The notes under the pieces: generated by a model
The model's input: only the letters and a program-made list of their open reading frames with translations
Database searches by the model: none
What the model was told of the DNA's origin: nothing
Program-made: the position numbers and the translations under genes
NCBI RefSeq assembly: GCF_030323265.1
Contig: NZ_CP104992.1
Coordinates: forward strand, 1,425,501 to 1,489,500
Direction: 5' to 3'
DNA length: 64,000 nucleotides
Origin: Terrirhizobium terrae
GTDB lineage: Bacteria > Pseudomonadota > Alphaproteobacteria > Rhizobiales > Rhizobiaceae
Part shown: piece by piece, positions 1 to 9,646 of the stretch
Numbering within the stretch: position 1 is the first letter of the stretch
How the letters are laid out: the number at the start of each line of letters is the position of its first letter

Positions 1-92
1 TGACCGATGGCCCAAACGGCCGCGGAGTAACCGCCGACGCAGATCGCCATTGTGGCGACGGTGATGCGAAGGCTTGAGATGAGGGTTTCCAT
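1..92 (-). CDS. kdpC: KdpC, potassium-transporting ATPase C subunit (N-terminal fragment, runs off the window)
   Basis: Only the first 30 codons are present. The ATG at 92 lies 12 bases after the kdpA stop and is preceded by a GAGG-type ribosome site. The visible N-terminus (METLISSLRITVATMAIC) is a short head followed by a hydrophobic segment, as expected for the single-pass KdpC subunit, which stabilises the KdpFABC complex in the inner membrane. The assignment rests mainly on its position directly after kdpA in a kdp operon. Confidence 0.7.
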   Translation of the reverse strand, partial: METLISSLRITVATMAICVGGYSAAVWAIG

Positions 93-104
93 GATCTGGA
101 CCTC

Positions 105-1781
105 TTACTTCATGAACATGACGTGTTCGGCGATCGGGCCGAGCGTGGCGGCGGGGAAGAAGGTCAACGCGCCGACGATGATGACCGTAGCGGTCAGCAT
201 GCCTGCAAACGTGCCGTCTTCGACCGAAAGCGTACCGGAGGATTCCGTCGCGCGACGCTTGGCCGACAGCGAACCGATGATGGCGAGCGGCAAAATGATC
301 GGGATGAAGCGTGCAAGCAGCATCACGAGACCGGTTGCGATGTTCCACGGCGTGGTGGCGTCACCCAGACCTTCGAAGCCCGAGCCGTTATTGGCGGCGG
401 CCGACGAGAACTCATACAGAATCTCGCTGAAGCCGTGCGGACCGATATTGTTGAGCGTATCGGCGCCCCATGGGGTGACCGCGAAGATTGCGGTGCCGAC
501 CAGGATGAAGAAGCCGTGGGAGAGTAGTGCCAGCATGGCGAACTTCACTTCCTTGGCCTCGACGCGCCAACCGAGATATTCCGGTGTGCGACCGATCATC
601 ATGCCGGCAATGAAGACGCCGACGATGATGTAGAGGAACATATTGACCATGCCGACGCCGACGCCGCCGAAATCTTCGTTGAGCCACATGCCGATCATCG
701 GCATCATGCCTGCCAGCGGATTGAGGCTGTCATGCATGGCATTGACGGAGCCGTTGCTGGTGGAGGTGGTGAGCACTGCCCAGAGCGGGCCAGCCGACGC
801 ACCGAAGCGCAGTTCCTTGCCTTCCAGGTTGCCGACATCCTGAGTGATCGGCAGCGCATTGAAGGCCTGGGTCGGCACGTTTTCGAAGCCGACGGTTGCC
901 GTGATGCGAGCACCCATGAGGATGAGCATGACGGTGAACAGCACGGCAGCATGCTTCAGGCGGCCGATGATGTGACCGAACATCCAGACGCAAGCCATCG
1001 GGATGAGGATGATGGCGATGGTTTCGATGGCGTTCGACCAGAAGCTCGGGTTTTCCAGCGGATGGGTCGAGTTGGGGCCGAAGAAGCCGCCGCCATTGGT
1101 GCCGACCTGCTTGATCGCCACGAAGGCCGCGACCGGACCGCGGGCGATCGTCTGCTGCACGCCTTCCAGCGTGGTGGCGACGACGGAGCCGTTGAAGGTC
1201 ATCGGCACGCCATTCAGGACCAGAAGTACGGCGACAACGAAGGCGACCGGCAGGAGCACCAGGAAGGTGGCGCGCTGCACGTCGACGAAGAAGTTGCCGA
1301 GCTTGCGGCCTGCGAGGCCACGGGCAAGAGCCGTCAGCGCCGCGATACCGACAGCCGCCGAGACGAACTGCAGCCACATCAGGCCGGCCAACTGCGTCAG
1401 GTAGCTGAACGAGACTTCGCCGGAATAGTGCTGCAGGTTGGTGTTGGTGGTGAACGACGCAGCCGTGTTGAAGATCAAGCTCGGATCGAGCGCTTCCTTG
1501 GCATCCGGGTTCAGCGGCAGATACTGCTGGAAAGCCAGGACAGCAAAGACGACGATGAACATGATGACGTTGAAGCCGAGAAGCGAGACGACGTAGCGCT
1601 TCCAGTTCTGTTCCTGGCGGGCCAGCGACCCGCCGATGCCCTGAAAGAGCGAGGTAAAGCTGTTCGGCTGACCTTTACCGCGCGCCGGGTCCATGGCCCA
1701 GCTCATGTAGCGGCCGAGCGGCCACGACAGGAGCGCGGTGCCGGCCAATATGAAGAGTACGAAGATTACTGCTTGTGTCAT
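105..1781 (-). CDS. kdpA: KdpA, potassium-binding/channel subunit of the Kdp ATPase
   Basis: 558 residues, the normal length for KdpA. It is a multispanning inner-membrane protein of the K+ transporter superfamily, in which four repeated pore regions form the selectivity filter. Filter-like segments are visible, for example TNTNLQHYSG, GTNGGGFFG, TSTSNGSVNAM and NNGSGFEG. The ATG at 1781 was chosen because it follows a GGGGAGA site and gives the family N-terminus MTQAVIF; a longer in-frame start would run into the preceding small ORF. It works with KdpB (ATPase), KdpC and KdpF in high-affinity K+ uptake. Here it lies downstream of kdpB, not upstream as usual. Confidence 0.95.
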   Translation of the reverse strand: MTQAVIFVLFILAGTALLSWPLGRYMSWAMDPARGKGQPNSFTSLFQGIGGSLARQEQNWKRYVVSLLGFNVIMFIVVFAVLAFQQYLPLNPDAKEALDPSLIFNTAASFTTNTNLQHYSGEVSFSYLTQLAGLMWLQFVSAAVGIAALTALARGLAGRKLGNFFVDVQRATFLVLLPVAFVVAVLLVLNGVPMTFNGSVVATTLEGVQQTIARGPVAAFVAIKQVGTNGGGFFGPNSTHPLENPSFWSNAIETIAIILIPMACVWMFGHIIGRLKHAAVLFTVMLILMGARITATVGFENVPTQAFNALPITQDVGNLEGKELRFGASAGPLWAVLTTSTSNGSVNAMHDSLNPLAGMMPMIGMWLNEDFGGVGVGMVNMFLYIIVGVFIAGMMIGRTPEYLGWRVEAKEVKFAMLALLSHGFFILVGTAIFAVTPWGADTLNNIGPHGFSEILYEFSSAAANNGSGFEGLGDATTPWNIATGLVMLLARFIPIILPLAIIGSLSAKRRATESSGTLSVEDGTFAGMLTATVIIVGALTFFPAATLGPIAEHVMFMK

Positions 1782-1797
1782 TGTAGTGTCTCCCCAA

Positions 1798-1878
1798 TCA
1801 CGCGCGATCAAGCGCGGAGGCGAGGGCAAAGAGTAGTCCGAAGACGACCAGCCCGAGGATGAGATAAAGAATGGTCAT
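1798..1878 (-). CDS. 26-residue single-span membrane protein between kdpB and kdpA (KdpF-like position)
   Basis: ATG at 1878 with GGAGA five bases upstream, stop 16 bases before the kdpA start. The predicted peptide starts MTILYLILGLVVFGLLFA and ends LDRA, one hydrophobic helix with a short polar tail. Size and position immediately before kdpA are those of KdpF, the small lipid-like subunit of the Kdp complex. A peptide with the more typical KdpF ending lies further upstream at 4160-4249, so this operon carries two such peptides. It is too short for homology to be certain. Confidence 0.55.
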   Translation of the reverse strand: MTILYLILGLVVFGLLFALASALDRA

Positions 1879-1890
1879 TGATGTCTCCGA

Positions 1891-3957
1891 TCAGGCAAGG
1901 TTGAGGGCTACGATGACCATGTCGATCAGCTTGATGCCGATGAACGGGACAACGAGACCACCCAGGCCGTAGATGAGAAGGTTGCGGCGCAAGAGCGGTC
2001 CGGCACCGATCGCCTTGTAGGCAACGCCCTTCAGAGCCAGCGGGATCAGCGCGATGATGATCAGCGCGTTGAAGATGATGGCCGACAGGATGGCGCTCTG
2101 CGGCGAGTGCAGACCCATGACGTTGAGTGCATCGAGGCCCGGATAGAGCGTGACGAACATCGCCGGGATGATGGCGAAGTACTTTGCCACGTCGTTGGCG
2201 ATCGAGAAGGTCGTCAACGAACCGCGGGTCATCAGCAATTGCTTGCCGATCTCGACGATCTCGATGAGCTTGGTCGGATCCGAGTCAAGGTCGACCATGT
2301 TGCCGGCTTCGCGGGCAGCGACCGTACCGGTGTTCATGGCAACGCCGACATCGGCCTGCGCCAGCGCCGGAGCATCGTTGGTGCCGTCACCGCACATCGC
2401 AACGAGCTTGCCCTTGGCCTGTTCGTCGCGGATGAGCTGCAACTTGTTTTCAGGCGTAGCCTGGGCAAGGAAGTCATCGACGCCCGCTTCGGCGGCAATG
2501 GCGGCTGCGGTCATCGGGTTGTCGCCGGTGATCATGACGGTGCGGATGCCCATCTTGCGCAGTTCGGAAAAGCGCTCGCGGATACCGCCCTTGACGATGT
2601 CCTTCAGGTGGACAATGCCGAGCAGACGGCCATCGCGGGCAACCGCCAGCGGCGTACCGCCGGCCTTGGCGATATCATCGGCAATGGCCTGGCCTTCCTT
2701 GATCGTCGCTTCCGAACCGGCACGGCCGGAAACCGACTGCGACTGCAGGTATTTGAGAACGGAATCGACGGCACCCTTGCGGATCGACGCGCCGTCGAAA
2801 TCGATGCCGCTCATGCGGCTCTGCGCGGTGAACGGCACGAAGGTGGCGTTGAGCTCCTTCATGTCGCGGGCGCGGATGCCGTATTTTTCCTTGGCAAGCA
2901 CGACGATCGAGCGACCTTCCGGCGTTTCGTCGGCAAGCGACGACAACTGGGCCGCATCGGCCAGCTCTGCCGCAGTCACGCCCGTGACGGGACGGAATTC
3001 GGTGGCCTGGCGGTTGCCGAGCGTGATCGTGCCGGTCTTGTCGAGCAGCAGCGTATCGACGTCGCCGGCTGCTTCCACTGCGCGGCCGGACATGGCCAGA
3101 ACGTTGAAGCGGACGAGGCGGTCCATGCCGGCAATGCCGATGGCCGACAGAAGCGCGCCGATCGTGGTCGGGATCAGCGTCACGAAAAGCGCGACGAGAA
3201 CGACGATCGGGATCGCACCGCCTGCATAGGAGGCGAAGGCCGGGATGGTGGCTGTTGCCATGACGAAGATCAGCGTCAGGGCTGCGAGCAGGATGTTGAG
3301 CGCGATTTCGTTCGGGGTCTTCTGACGCTCGGCGCCCTCGACGAGTGCGATCATGCGGTCGATGAAGGTCGAGCCGGCAGCGGCCGTGATGCGCACCTTG
3401 ATCCAGTCGGACAGGACCTGCGTGCCGCCGGTGACAGCCGATCGGTCGCCGCCGGATTCACGGATGACAGGTGCCGATTCACCGGTGATCGCCGCTTCGT
3501 TGACCGACGCAATACCTTCGATGATCTCGCCGTCGGACGGGATGATGTCTCCGGCCTCGACGAGCACGATGTCGTTGACCTTGAGCGAAGTGCCGGCCAC
3601 TTCCTTCCACTCACGCCCTTCGGCGGAGGTCAGAAGCTTGGCCTGCGTCTCGGTACGCGTCTTGCGGAGGCTTTCCGCCTGCGCCTTGCCGCGACCTTCC
3701 GCCACCGCTTCCGCAAAATTTGCAAACAGCACGGTGAACCAGAGCCACAGGATGATCTGGAAAGAGAAGCCGAGGCCTTCGGCACCGGTCACCAGATCCT
3801 TGACGAACAGGACGGTGGTAAGGGCCGAAACAATGGCAACCACGAACATGACCGGGTTCTTGGCCATGGTTCGTGGATTGAGTTTGGTGAATGCGCCGCC
3901 GATGGCGGGCACGAGAATGCGAGCATCGAACATGCTCGCGCTTTTGGGCTCAGACAT
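1891..3957 (-). CDS. kdpB: KdpB, catalytic P-type ATPase subunit of the Kdp potassium pump
   Basis: 688 residues, full length for KdpB. The P-type ATPase signatures are present: the phosphorylation loop LLLDKTGT, the actuator motif AITGESAP, and the hinge and metal-site motifs [10 protein letters not shown] and [12 protein letters not shown]. It hydrolyses ATP to drive K+ uptake through KdpA. The ATG at 3957 gives the usual N-terminus [11 protein letters not shown] and has GGGA six bases upstream; an ATG at 3969 and a TTG at 3972 are alternatives. The gene precedes kdpA in the direction of transcription, the reverse of the classical kdpFABC order. Confidence 0.96.
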   Translation of the reverse strand: MSEPKSASMFDARILVPAIGGAFTKLNPRTMAKNPVMFVVAIVSALTTVLFVKDLVTGAEGLGFSFQIILWLWFTVLFANFAEAVAEGRGKAQAESLRKTRTETQAKLLTSAEGREWKEVAGTSLKVNDIVLVEAGDIIPSDGEIIEGIASVNEAAITGESAPVIRESGGDRSAVTGGTQVLSDWIKVRITAAAGSTFIDRMIALVEGAERQKTPNEIALNILLAALTLIFVMATATIPAFASYAGGAIPIVVLVALFVTLIPTTIGALLSAIGIAGMDRLVRFNVLAMSGRAVEAAGDVDTLLLDKTGTITLGNRQATEFRPVTGVTAAELADAAQLSSLADETPEGRSIVVLAKEKYGIRARDMKELNATFVPFTAQSRMSGIDFDGASIRKGAVDSVLKYLQSQSVSGRAGSEATIKEGQAIADDIAKAGGTPLAVARDGRLLGIVHLKDIVKGGIRERFSELRKMGIRTVMITGDNPMTAAAIAAEAGVDDFLAQATPENKLQLIRDEQAKGKLVAMCGDGTNDAPALAQADVGVAMNTGTVAAREAGNMVDLDSDPTKLIEIVEIGKQLLMTRGSLTTFSIANDVAKYFAIIPAMFVTLYPGLDALNVMGLHSPQSAILSAIIFNALIIIALIPLALKGVAYKAIGAGPLLRRNLLIYGLGGLVVPFIGIKLIDMVIVALNLA

Positions 3958-3991
3958 GGGAAATCCCATCAAGTTGGCGGATGTGAAAAAG

Positions 3992-4150
3992 TCAGGCGGT
4001 CGGCGAAAGACGCGTGATCAGCAATGCGATGGCCGTTGCCGCACCGAGAAGGACGCACATCCTGAGGATGATGGTCGACCCTTGGCAGAAGCTGCGCGCA
4101 TGGAGACGCGATGGCAGCTGTCGGCGGCAATAGTGGAAAAAGCCTTGCAT
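3992..4150 (-). CDS. Small hypothetical protein between kdpF and kdpB
   Basis: 52 codons from ATG 4150, nine bases after the kdpF stop, with AAGGCG as ribosome site. It has a basic N-terminal half and then one hydrophobic stretch ([15 protein letters not shown]), so it could be a single-pass membrane peptide. I do not recognise it. The compact spacing with kdpF on one side and kdpB on the other suggests it is translated as part of the operon, but it could be a remnant of a displaced gene. Confidence 0.4.
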   Translation of the reverse strand: MQGFFHYCRRQLPSRLHARSFCQGSTIILRMCVLLGAATAIALLITRLSPTA

Positions 4151-4159
4151 GGCAGCGCC

Positions 4160-4249
4160 TTAGAAACGCTCAGGCCGCCAGAGGGCGTAGGCGAGATAGA
4201 CGGTAATGAAAACCGTCACGATCCCGCTCAGGATATAATCGAATGCCAT
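4160..4249 (-). CDS. kdpF: KdpF, small subunit of the Kdp potassium ATPase
   Basis: 29 residues, too short for routine gene finders. It reads MAFDYILSGIVTV, a hydrophobic helix, then the family-typical tail LAYALWRPERF. KdpF is the first gene of kdp operons and stabilises the complex in the inner membrane. A plausible ribosome site (AAAGG) lies upstream. It heads this kdp transcript, so the operon promoter should lie in 4250-4530, where I could not pick out a clear KdpE site. Confidence 0.85.
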   Translation of the reverse strand: MAFDYILSGIVTVFITVYLAYALWRPERF

Positions 4250-4532
4250 GATGCACACCTTTGGATAACGGCGCCGATATCCGAGATCGGCAACGCTATG
4301 TGCATCTCATGACCATAGGAATTCGAGATGAGGCTCACGGGGAAAAAATAGGAATCTTATATGTATTTGACGCCAAAGGCGCGCTGACCACGACAACGCA
4401 GGCATCCTGCAATCAAGTGCGACCATAGTTCGTGGCAGACATGGTGGACCGTATAAAAGCCTGATCCGGTGCATGTATATGTTGGAGTGGAAAAAACGAA
4501 GCGCTCGGTCAGAGCAGTCGCATGCCTGCTGC

Positions 4533-4736
4533 CTAGCGATCGAAAAAGAAGAACAAGAAGGCAATCACGAAAAGTGCGATAGAGGCAAACATCAACCGAA
4601 GCCGCAAAGACCGCGCATATAACTCACCACGCCGCGACTTAGCCTTTGCGGCAGCGAGAAGCCTATTGGCTGCGGCGATATCGCCGTTTTCTGCCAGCCG
4701 AACGATAGTGTTAGCCAGTACCGAACTATCCATCAT
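4533..4736 (-). CDS. Small single-pass membrane protein, unknown function
   Basis: 67 residues from ATG 4736, preceded by AAAGG. The soluble N-terminal part has alternating small and charged residues (LAENGDIAAANRLLAAAKAK). It is followed by a basic stretch and a C-terminal hydrophobic segment ending in five phenylalanines and DR, so a tail-anchored protein is likely. It precedes the kdp operon on the same strand by about 280 bases. I do not recognise the family and give no function. Confidence 0.55.
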   Translation of the reverse strand: MMDSSVLANTIVRLAENGDIAAANRLLAAAKAKSRRGELYARSLRLRLMFASIALFVIAFLFFFFDR

Positions 4737-5004
4737 GCACCTTTCTTTGCAATGGAGGCGCTTTCTCACATAAATCTGACAATCGTTTGAAGGCTTCAGC
4801 CGGGATCGACAAAAACTGCTGGCCGCGGCCCTGGCCTGCTGATTATCGACCTCCTGCTCGGCATAGGGCTTCCTGTAGCGGCAACCGACCATGGCAAGGA
4901 CTTTGCGAAGGAGACACGGTCCCCGGAGCCTTCCTTCTTAGCTTTCGCGTGATGATCCGCGTCGGCGAATTGCCTCGATTGCTTCAAAATGGCATTGCCG
5001 TCGG

Positions 5005-5604
5005 ATGACAGATTTTTCGCCCCCATCGCTCACCGTAAGCCTTCCGGCCACCGCGACGACAGCTGCTGTGCAATTCTCTGTTCCGGCGGGCGGGTGCCTG
5101 ATTGTGATGGGGCCTTCAGGTGTGGGCAAGACGACGATGCTGCGTAAGCTCGCCGACCTCGATCCCCATGACGGCTCGGTTCTGCTTGGGGGCCAGTCTC
5201 AGCGGGAAACACCAGGACCGCTCTGGCGCAAGCAGGTCACCTATGTGTCATCGGATGCCGGCTGGTGGGCACCGACAATGCGTGACCATCTTGATCCGGA
5301 TATCGACCCTGCCGGGCTCATGGCATGCCTGGGTCTGGCGGCAGATAAACTCGACAGCCCGCCGCAGAACCTTTCCAGCGGAGAGCGCCAGAGGATGTCG
5401 CTGATCAGGGCTCTGATACAAAAGCCGCGCTTTCTTCTTCTCGACGAGCCGACATCTGCGCTCGACGAGGATACGACCGGTCTCGTCGAAGCCGCCCTTG
5501 ACGACGCGAAGAACAAAGGCTGTGGCCTCGTGATGGTGACCCACAATGCCGCCCAGGGCGAACGACTGGCAGACCAGAAACTGGTACTGAGGCACGCACC
5601 GTGA
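5005..5604 (+). CDS. ABC transporter ATP-binding protein, FetA/YbbL type
   Basis: 199 residues, short for an ABC ATPase but normal for the FetA/YbbL family. Walker A is GPSGVGKTT at residues 36-44, the ABC signature is LSSGERQR, and Walker B is FLLLDEP followed by TSALDE and an H-loop (VTHN). It energises the membrane protein encoded directly downstream, whose start overlaps this stop codon. In E. coli the FetA-FetB pair is linked to iron export and oxidative-stress resistance; that role here is inference. The ATG at 5005 lacks a strong ribosome site. Confidence 0.85.
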   Translation: MTDFSPPSLTVSLPATATTAAVQFSVPAGGCLIVMGPSGVGKTTMLRKLADLDPHDGSVLLGGQSQRETPGPLWRKQVTYVSSDAGWWAPTMRDHLDPDIDPAGLMACLGLAADKLDSPPQNLSSGERQRMSLIRALIQKPRFLLLDEPTSALDEDTTGLVEAALDDAKNKGCGLVMVTHNAAQGERLADQKLVLRHAP

Positions 5605-6391
5605 TGATATCGCTTGGCTTGATCGAACTGTCGCTCGCAAGTGCCCTGGTACTGATCAGCGCGGGCTTGTCGGTATTGCTGTCGCTCGGCTTTCATAGGA
5701 CGCTTGCCTGGTCCGCGATCAGGATGATCGTTCAGCTGTTATTGGTGGGCATGCTGCTGCGCTTCGTCTTTTCCCACGGCTCGGCATGGATCACGCTACT
5801 TGTATTTGCAACCATGCTGCTTGCGGCAAGTTACGAGACCGGCGCCAGGCTGCCCCGCCGTCTGAGCGGCTATTTCCAGTTCCTGGTAAGCGGCACCGCA
5901 ATCACGATTTCCACGGGCTTCGTGTCCATATTCGCGCTCCTCACGGTACTCGGCACGGAGAATTGGCTTGAACCCGCCCATGCGATACCGATCGCCGGCA
6001 TCATTCTCGGAACTGCGATGAATTCCGCCAGCATCGCGCTCAATGCCCTTTTCGCAAATATCGGCTCGGAACGAAATGCAATCGAAGCGCAACTCGCCCT
6101 CGGCGCGACCCGCTGGCGGGCACTAGCCCCCTGATCCGTCGGGCCATTCAGGCTGGCCTGTTGCCCGTTACCAACCAGATGGTTGGAGCCGGTATCATCA
6201 CCATGCCGGGCATCATGAGCGGCCAGATCCTGGCCGGACAGGATCCGCTGGAAGCTGGGAAATATCAGATATTCCTGATGCTTCTTTTGGCCTCCAGTGG
6301 TGTTTTCAGCGCCGTTATCGCGGTCTATGCCGGCGTCAGCCGGATCACCGACGATCGTCACCGACTACGGCTCGATCGTCTTCTGAACTGA
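5604..6391 (+). CDS. FetB/YbbM-type ABC permease (UPF0014), frameshifted
   Basis: Polytopic membrane protein of about 262 residues, the partner of the ATPase just upstream (the ATG at 5604 overlaps the ATPase TGA by one base). The first frame stops at 6134 after the conserved LALGATRWRALAP. The next frame continues with the rest of the family (LPVTNQMVGAGIITMPG) to 6391. Restoring one C in the five-C run at 6127-6131 joins the two parts exactly, so the break is probably a sequencing error. The last 47 bases overlap, tail to tail, the diguanylate cyclase gene on the other strand. Confidence 0.8.
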
Positions 6392-8210
6392 TGGTTATGT
6401 CGCCAGGCTTGCCTTCTTGAGCGACCGCTTCGCCCAGCTCAAGCGCCGACACGGATAAATTGCGTCCACGAGCCTTGGCCTCAAGCAAGGCCTTGTCGGC
6501 GAGGATAAGCAAAGCCGGGCCTGAATATGATCGCGCCGTGGCGGCAACACCGAGCGATGCGGTAATGGATCCCAGGATGCGGCCCCGATAAGCGAGCGGA
6601 GCCTCCATTACTGCTGCTCGGATCTTCTCGGCCAGCGCCACCGCGGCCTCTTCACCGAGGCCCGGAGCCAGAACCGCGAATTCCTCGCCCCCGAATCGAT
6701 AGACTTTTCCGTCGTCTCCAACTGTATCGGCGATGATCTGCGCCACATAGCGCATCACCTCGTCGCCGGCATCATGGCCGAACTCGTCGTTGAAGCGCTT
6801 GAAGTGATCGATGTCGATCATCAGGCAGGCGAGTGCCTCGCCGTCCGTGCTGCGGCTTTGACGCGCGAGCGCATCGTCCAAAGAACGACGGTTCAGCAGC
6901 CCTGTCAGCGCATCGCGGACCGCAAGATGGGTAAGACGATCGCGAAGCTGAAGGTTGGCGACCGCAAGACCAATATTTTCGGCAATCAGCTCGAGATAAA
7001 GTCGCGAAGTCTCCGCCAGCCTGCCATCGGCCTCTTCCCTCTCCTCAAAATAGAGCAGACCAATCATGTCGCCCTGCGCCGTCAACGGCACGCAAAAGCC
7101 CGTCACGTCCAGCCCTTGCAGGTGCTGGCAGGAAATGTCGCTCTGCGCGAAATCGCTGACATGCGGTCGTCCCCGGCGGATCGCCCAGCAGGCCGAGGCC
7201 GGAAAGGAGGTCTCCGCATGCCGCGGCTTCAACCAGGAACCGAAACTCGTCAGAGCGGTGCGGCTTTCGTTCATAACGAATAACTGACCGGCAAGCTGCG
7301 GGAATATCTGTGGCGCGAAAAGCGAAACCACCTCCGCCAGTTCCAGCTGGGTCTGGCAAGCCTGCAGACGGTGCATCATCTGCAGGATCAGATCCTTCAT
7401 CATCTGGTCGCGGCGTCGCTCGGCATCCAGTCGGTCCCGTTCCAGCCCGTTCTGGCGGAAAATATGGATCGCCTCGGTCATTTCACCGATCTCGTCCTGT
7501 CGGCGATCACGCGGCACCTCGACGGCATAATCCTGCCGTGCAAGCCGGCTCACGATACCGGTCATCTGGATGAGCGGAAGGGCGACGCGTCGCCGCAGCA
7601 CGAAATACAGCACCGCAAGAAAAAGCACTGCCGTCAGACCGAGCATGATGCGTGCAACAAGGCTCCAGACGTCGGCGCGATCGCGCGCATCCTGCAGCAG
7701 ATCGCTCGCACGCGTTGCGGCCAGCGCCCGCAAACGCGTCAAAGCTTCAGTAAGAGAGGCCTGCAAGCGTTCATGCTCCGGTCCGAACAAGATCCGGCTC
7801 GCTTCATCGCGATCACCGCGCTGGTAGGAAGCGATGGCCTCCTCTTCTAGGCGATCAAGCGTATCCGCATACCGCTCCAGATCGACAATCGCCTCTGCCT
7901 CGGCGGTCGGCAACTCCTGATTGCCGAATGCAGAAAGGGCTGCCTCGAAACGCCGCTCCTCTTCTTCTCGGCTTTTGAATGCCCGCAGATGCCGCTCTTC
8001 ACCGCTGACGACATAGAGCCGCGCTTCGTCGCTACGTTCCTCTGCACCGAGCGCAAGTTCATCGCCGAGATTATCGAGTACCCGATGCTCCTCGACGGCC
8101 AGACGCTCCCGCTCCGCGCTGTTGGCCGAGAGGATAAACGCCGCCCCCGACAATGCCGTCAGGACAACGGTGGCGCCATAGGCGAAATTGGTGATGACAC
8201 TGATCCGCAT
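6345..8210 (-). CDS. Membrane diguanylate cyclase with HAMP, GAF-like and GGDEF domains
   Basis: 621 residues. A transmembrane segment near residues 8-28 and another near 190-208 flank a helical periplasmic sensor region. A HAMP-like linker follows, then a GAF-like region around 270-420 (with VTGFCVPLTAQGDMIGLLYF) and a C-terminal GGDEF domain. The active-site motif is GGEEF at residues 507-511, a functional variant, so synthesis of c-di-GMP from two GTP is expected. The usual RxxD inhibitory site just upstream is not seen, and there is no EAL domain. It ends tail to tail with the FetB-like gene. Confidence 0.88.
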   Translation of the reverse strand: MRISVITNFAYGATVVLTALSGAAFILSANSAERERLAVEEHRVLDNLGDELALGAEERSDEARLYVVSGEERHLRAFKSREEEERRFEAALSAFGNQELPTAEAEAIVDLERYADTLDRLEEEAIASYQRGDRDEASRILFGPEHERLQASLTEALTRLRALAATRASDLLQDARDRADVWSLVARIMLGLTAVLFLAVLYFVLRRRVALPLIQMTGIVSRLARQDYAVEVPRDRRQDEIGEMTEAIHIFRQNGLERDRLDAERRRDQMMKDLILQMMHRLQACQTQLELAEVVSLFAPQIFPQLAGQLFVMNESRTALTSFGSWLKPRHAETSFPASACWAIRRGRPHVSDFAQSDISCQHLQGLDVTGFCVPLTAQGDMIGLLYFEEREEADGRLAETSRLYLELIAENIGLAVANLQLRDRLTHLAVRDALTGLLNRRSLDDALARQSRSTDGEALACLMIDIDHFKRFNDEFGHDAGDEVMRYVAQIIADTVGDDGKVYRFGGEEFAVLAPGLGEEAAVALAEKIRAAVMEAPLAYRGRILGSITASLGVAATARSYSGPALLILADKALLEAKARGRNLSVSALELGEAVAQEGKPGDITISSEDDRAVVGDDRR

Positions 8211-8340
8211 CCCAAAACATTAGCAATGCGAAATTTAAATAGCATTAAAATGCGAGTGAACCGCCGATCAATATGGCGCCGTCGCTCATCCAGTTCCAGC
8301 CTTGGGATGGAAGCGCCAATCTCGGCCGTTAACGTCGATT

Positions 8341-8357
8341 TTTACTGTAACGTACTT
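8341..8357 (+). promoter_or_regulatory. Shared 17-bp motif, copy 1
   Basis: TTTACTGTAACGTACTT followed by CC, 52 bases upstream of the hydrolase start at 8410. It matches the consensus TTTACNGTWRCGTACTT seen at seven sites between 8.3 and 28.1 kb. It contains the inverted repeat TTAC-N-GTAA. An extra CGTTAACGTCGA element lies just upstream at 8327-8338. Candidate operator or activator site. Confidence 0.75.
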
Positions 8358-8409
8358 CCTCGCACCAACTCTGCAGCTATCGTTGCTCCGGCAAACCGGT
8401 GGATTGCGG

Positions 8410-9609
8410 ATGAAGATCCTTGTTGCGTGCATCACCGTCCTGACCCTAGTCGGATGCGGACATCCGACGGGTGTGATGACGCCTGTCGCCGTGACGGCAG
8501 CGACGCCGAAGACGGCGCGCGTCGAAATGCTTGTCGCCACGACGCGCGAGCCCTCCCGCGACCGGGCGACACTGTTCACCGGCGAGCGTAGCCCGAAAGC
8601 GCATCTGACGGAGATCGTCGTATCGCTGCCACCCAACAGGAAGGCCGGCGAGGTGCAATGGCCGCAGCGGCTGCCGCCGGATCCGGCCAAGGATTTTGCC
8701 GTCACGCGCGTCACTGAGATCGAAACGATTCAGGCCGGCAGAGCCTGGGTCAGCCAGCATCTGGTCGGCGGCCATGCGCTCGTCTTCGTCCACGGCTTCA
8801 ACAACAAATACGAGGATTCCGTCTTCCGTCTGGCGCAGATCGTCCATGACAGCGGCATGCGCGCGACGCCGGTGCTGTTCACTTGGCCTTCGCGCGCCAA
8901 GCTTCGGGATTACGAATACGACAAGGAAAGCACGAATTATTCCCGCACGGCGCTGGAGCAGACGCTCCGCATTCTGGCGCAGGATCCGAGCGTGAAGGAG
9001 ATCACCGTGCTCGCCCATTCGATGGGCACCTGGCTGACGATGGAGGCGTTGCGGCAGATGGGCATTCGCGACGGCCATGTGAACGGCAAGATCCGCAACG
9101 TCATCCTTGCCTCTCCCGACATCGATATCCAGGTCTTCGCCAAGCAGTTCGTCGAGATGGGCAAGCCGACGCCGAAATTTACGATCTTCGTGTCGCAGGA
9201 CGATCGCGCGCTCGCATTCTCGAGCCTGATAACCGGCAAGGTCTCGCGTCTCGGTGCGATCGATCCATCCCAGGAGCCCTATCGCAGCCGGCTCGACCAG
9301 GCCGGGATCACCGCGATCGACCTCACTGAGGTCAAGACCGGAGACAATCTCAACCATGGCAAGTTTGCCGAAAGCCCGCAGGTCGTCCAGCTCATCGGCC
9401 AGCGCCTGATGACCGGGCAGACATTGACGGATTCGACGATCAGCCTCGGCGACAGCGTCGCGGCCGTGGTCGGCGGCACTGCACGCACCGTCGGCACCGT
9501 CGCGGCAGCACCGCTGGCGATTGCCGAAAAGCCAGTGGCCCGACCCGCCGCGACCGACGTTACCCAGACACTGCAAGCCGATCCGCAATCGAGACCGGTG
9601 ACCTATTAG
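8410..9609 (+). CDS. Lipoprotein alpha/beta hydrolase, DUF900 family (COG4782 type)
   Basis: 399 residues. The ATG at 8410 gives a lipoprotein signal peptide with the lipobox LVGC (Cys16); a longer in-frame start at 8302 would overlap the regulatory motif at 8341. The hydrolase core has the oxyanion region LVFVHGFNNKY and the nucleophile elbow AHSMG, with the repeated sulfatase/Bat-cluster setting around it. Family members are serine hydrolases of unknown substrate; here it should be membrane-anchored on the periplasmic side. The C-terminal tail after about residue 340 is Ala/Thr/Val-rich and probably unstructured. It is a single-gene unit preceded by motif copy 1. Confidence 0.85.
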   Translation: MKILVACITVLTLVGCGHPTGVMTPVAVTAATPKTARVEMLVATTREPSRDRATLFTGERSPKAHLTEIVVSLPPNRKAGEVQWPQRLPPDPAKDFAVTRVTEIETIQAGRAWVSQHLVGGHALVFVHGFNNKYEDSVFRLAQIVHDSGMRATPVLFTWPSRAKLRDYEYDKESTNYSRTALEQTLRILAQDPSVKEITVLAHSMGTWLTMEALRQMGIRDGHVNGKIRNVILASPDIDIQVFAKQFVEMGKPTPKFTIFVSQDDRALAFSSLITGKVSRLGAIDPSQEPYRSRLDQAGITAIDLTEVKTGDNLNHGKFAESPQVVQLIGQRLMTGQTLTDSTISLGDSVAAVVGGTARTVGTVAAAPLAIAEKPVARPAATDVTQTLQADPQSRPVTY

Positions 9610-9646
9610 CGCGGATGGCGCCGTTTAACGTCGAGTTACGGTTCGA

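Noticed and set aside
2107..4017. 636-codon open frame antisense to kdpB
   Set aside because: It is a mirror of the kdpB coding frame in GC-rich DNA, His/Arg/Asp/Gly-rich with no recognisable domain. KdpB on the other strand is unambiguous.
8341..8357. The 17-bp motif as an EcfG-type (GGAAC-N-CGTT) promoter
   Set aside because: The motif has no GGAAC element, and no -10 at constant distance could be aligned across the seven copies. An operator or activator site fits better.
8446..9588. 380-codon open frame antisense to the lipoprotein hydrolase
   Set aside because: Low-complexity Arg/Asp/Leu composition and no start context; the forward gene has a lipobox and hydrolase motifs.
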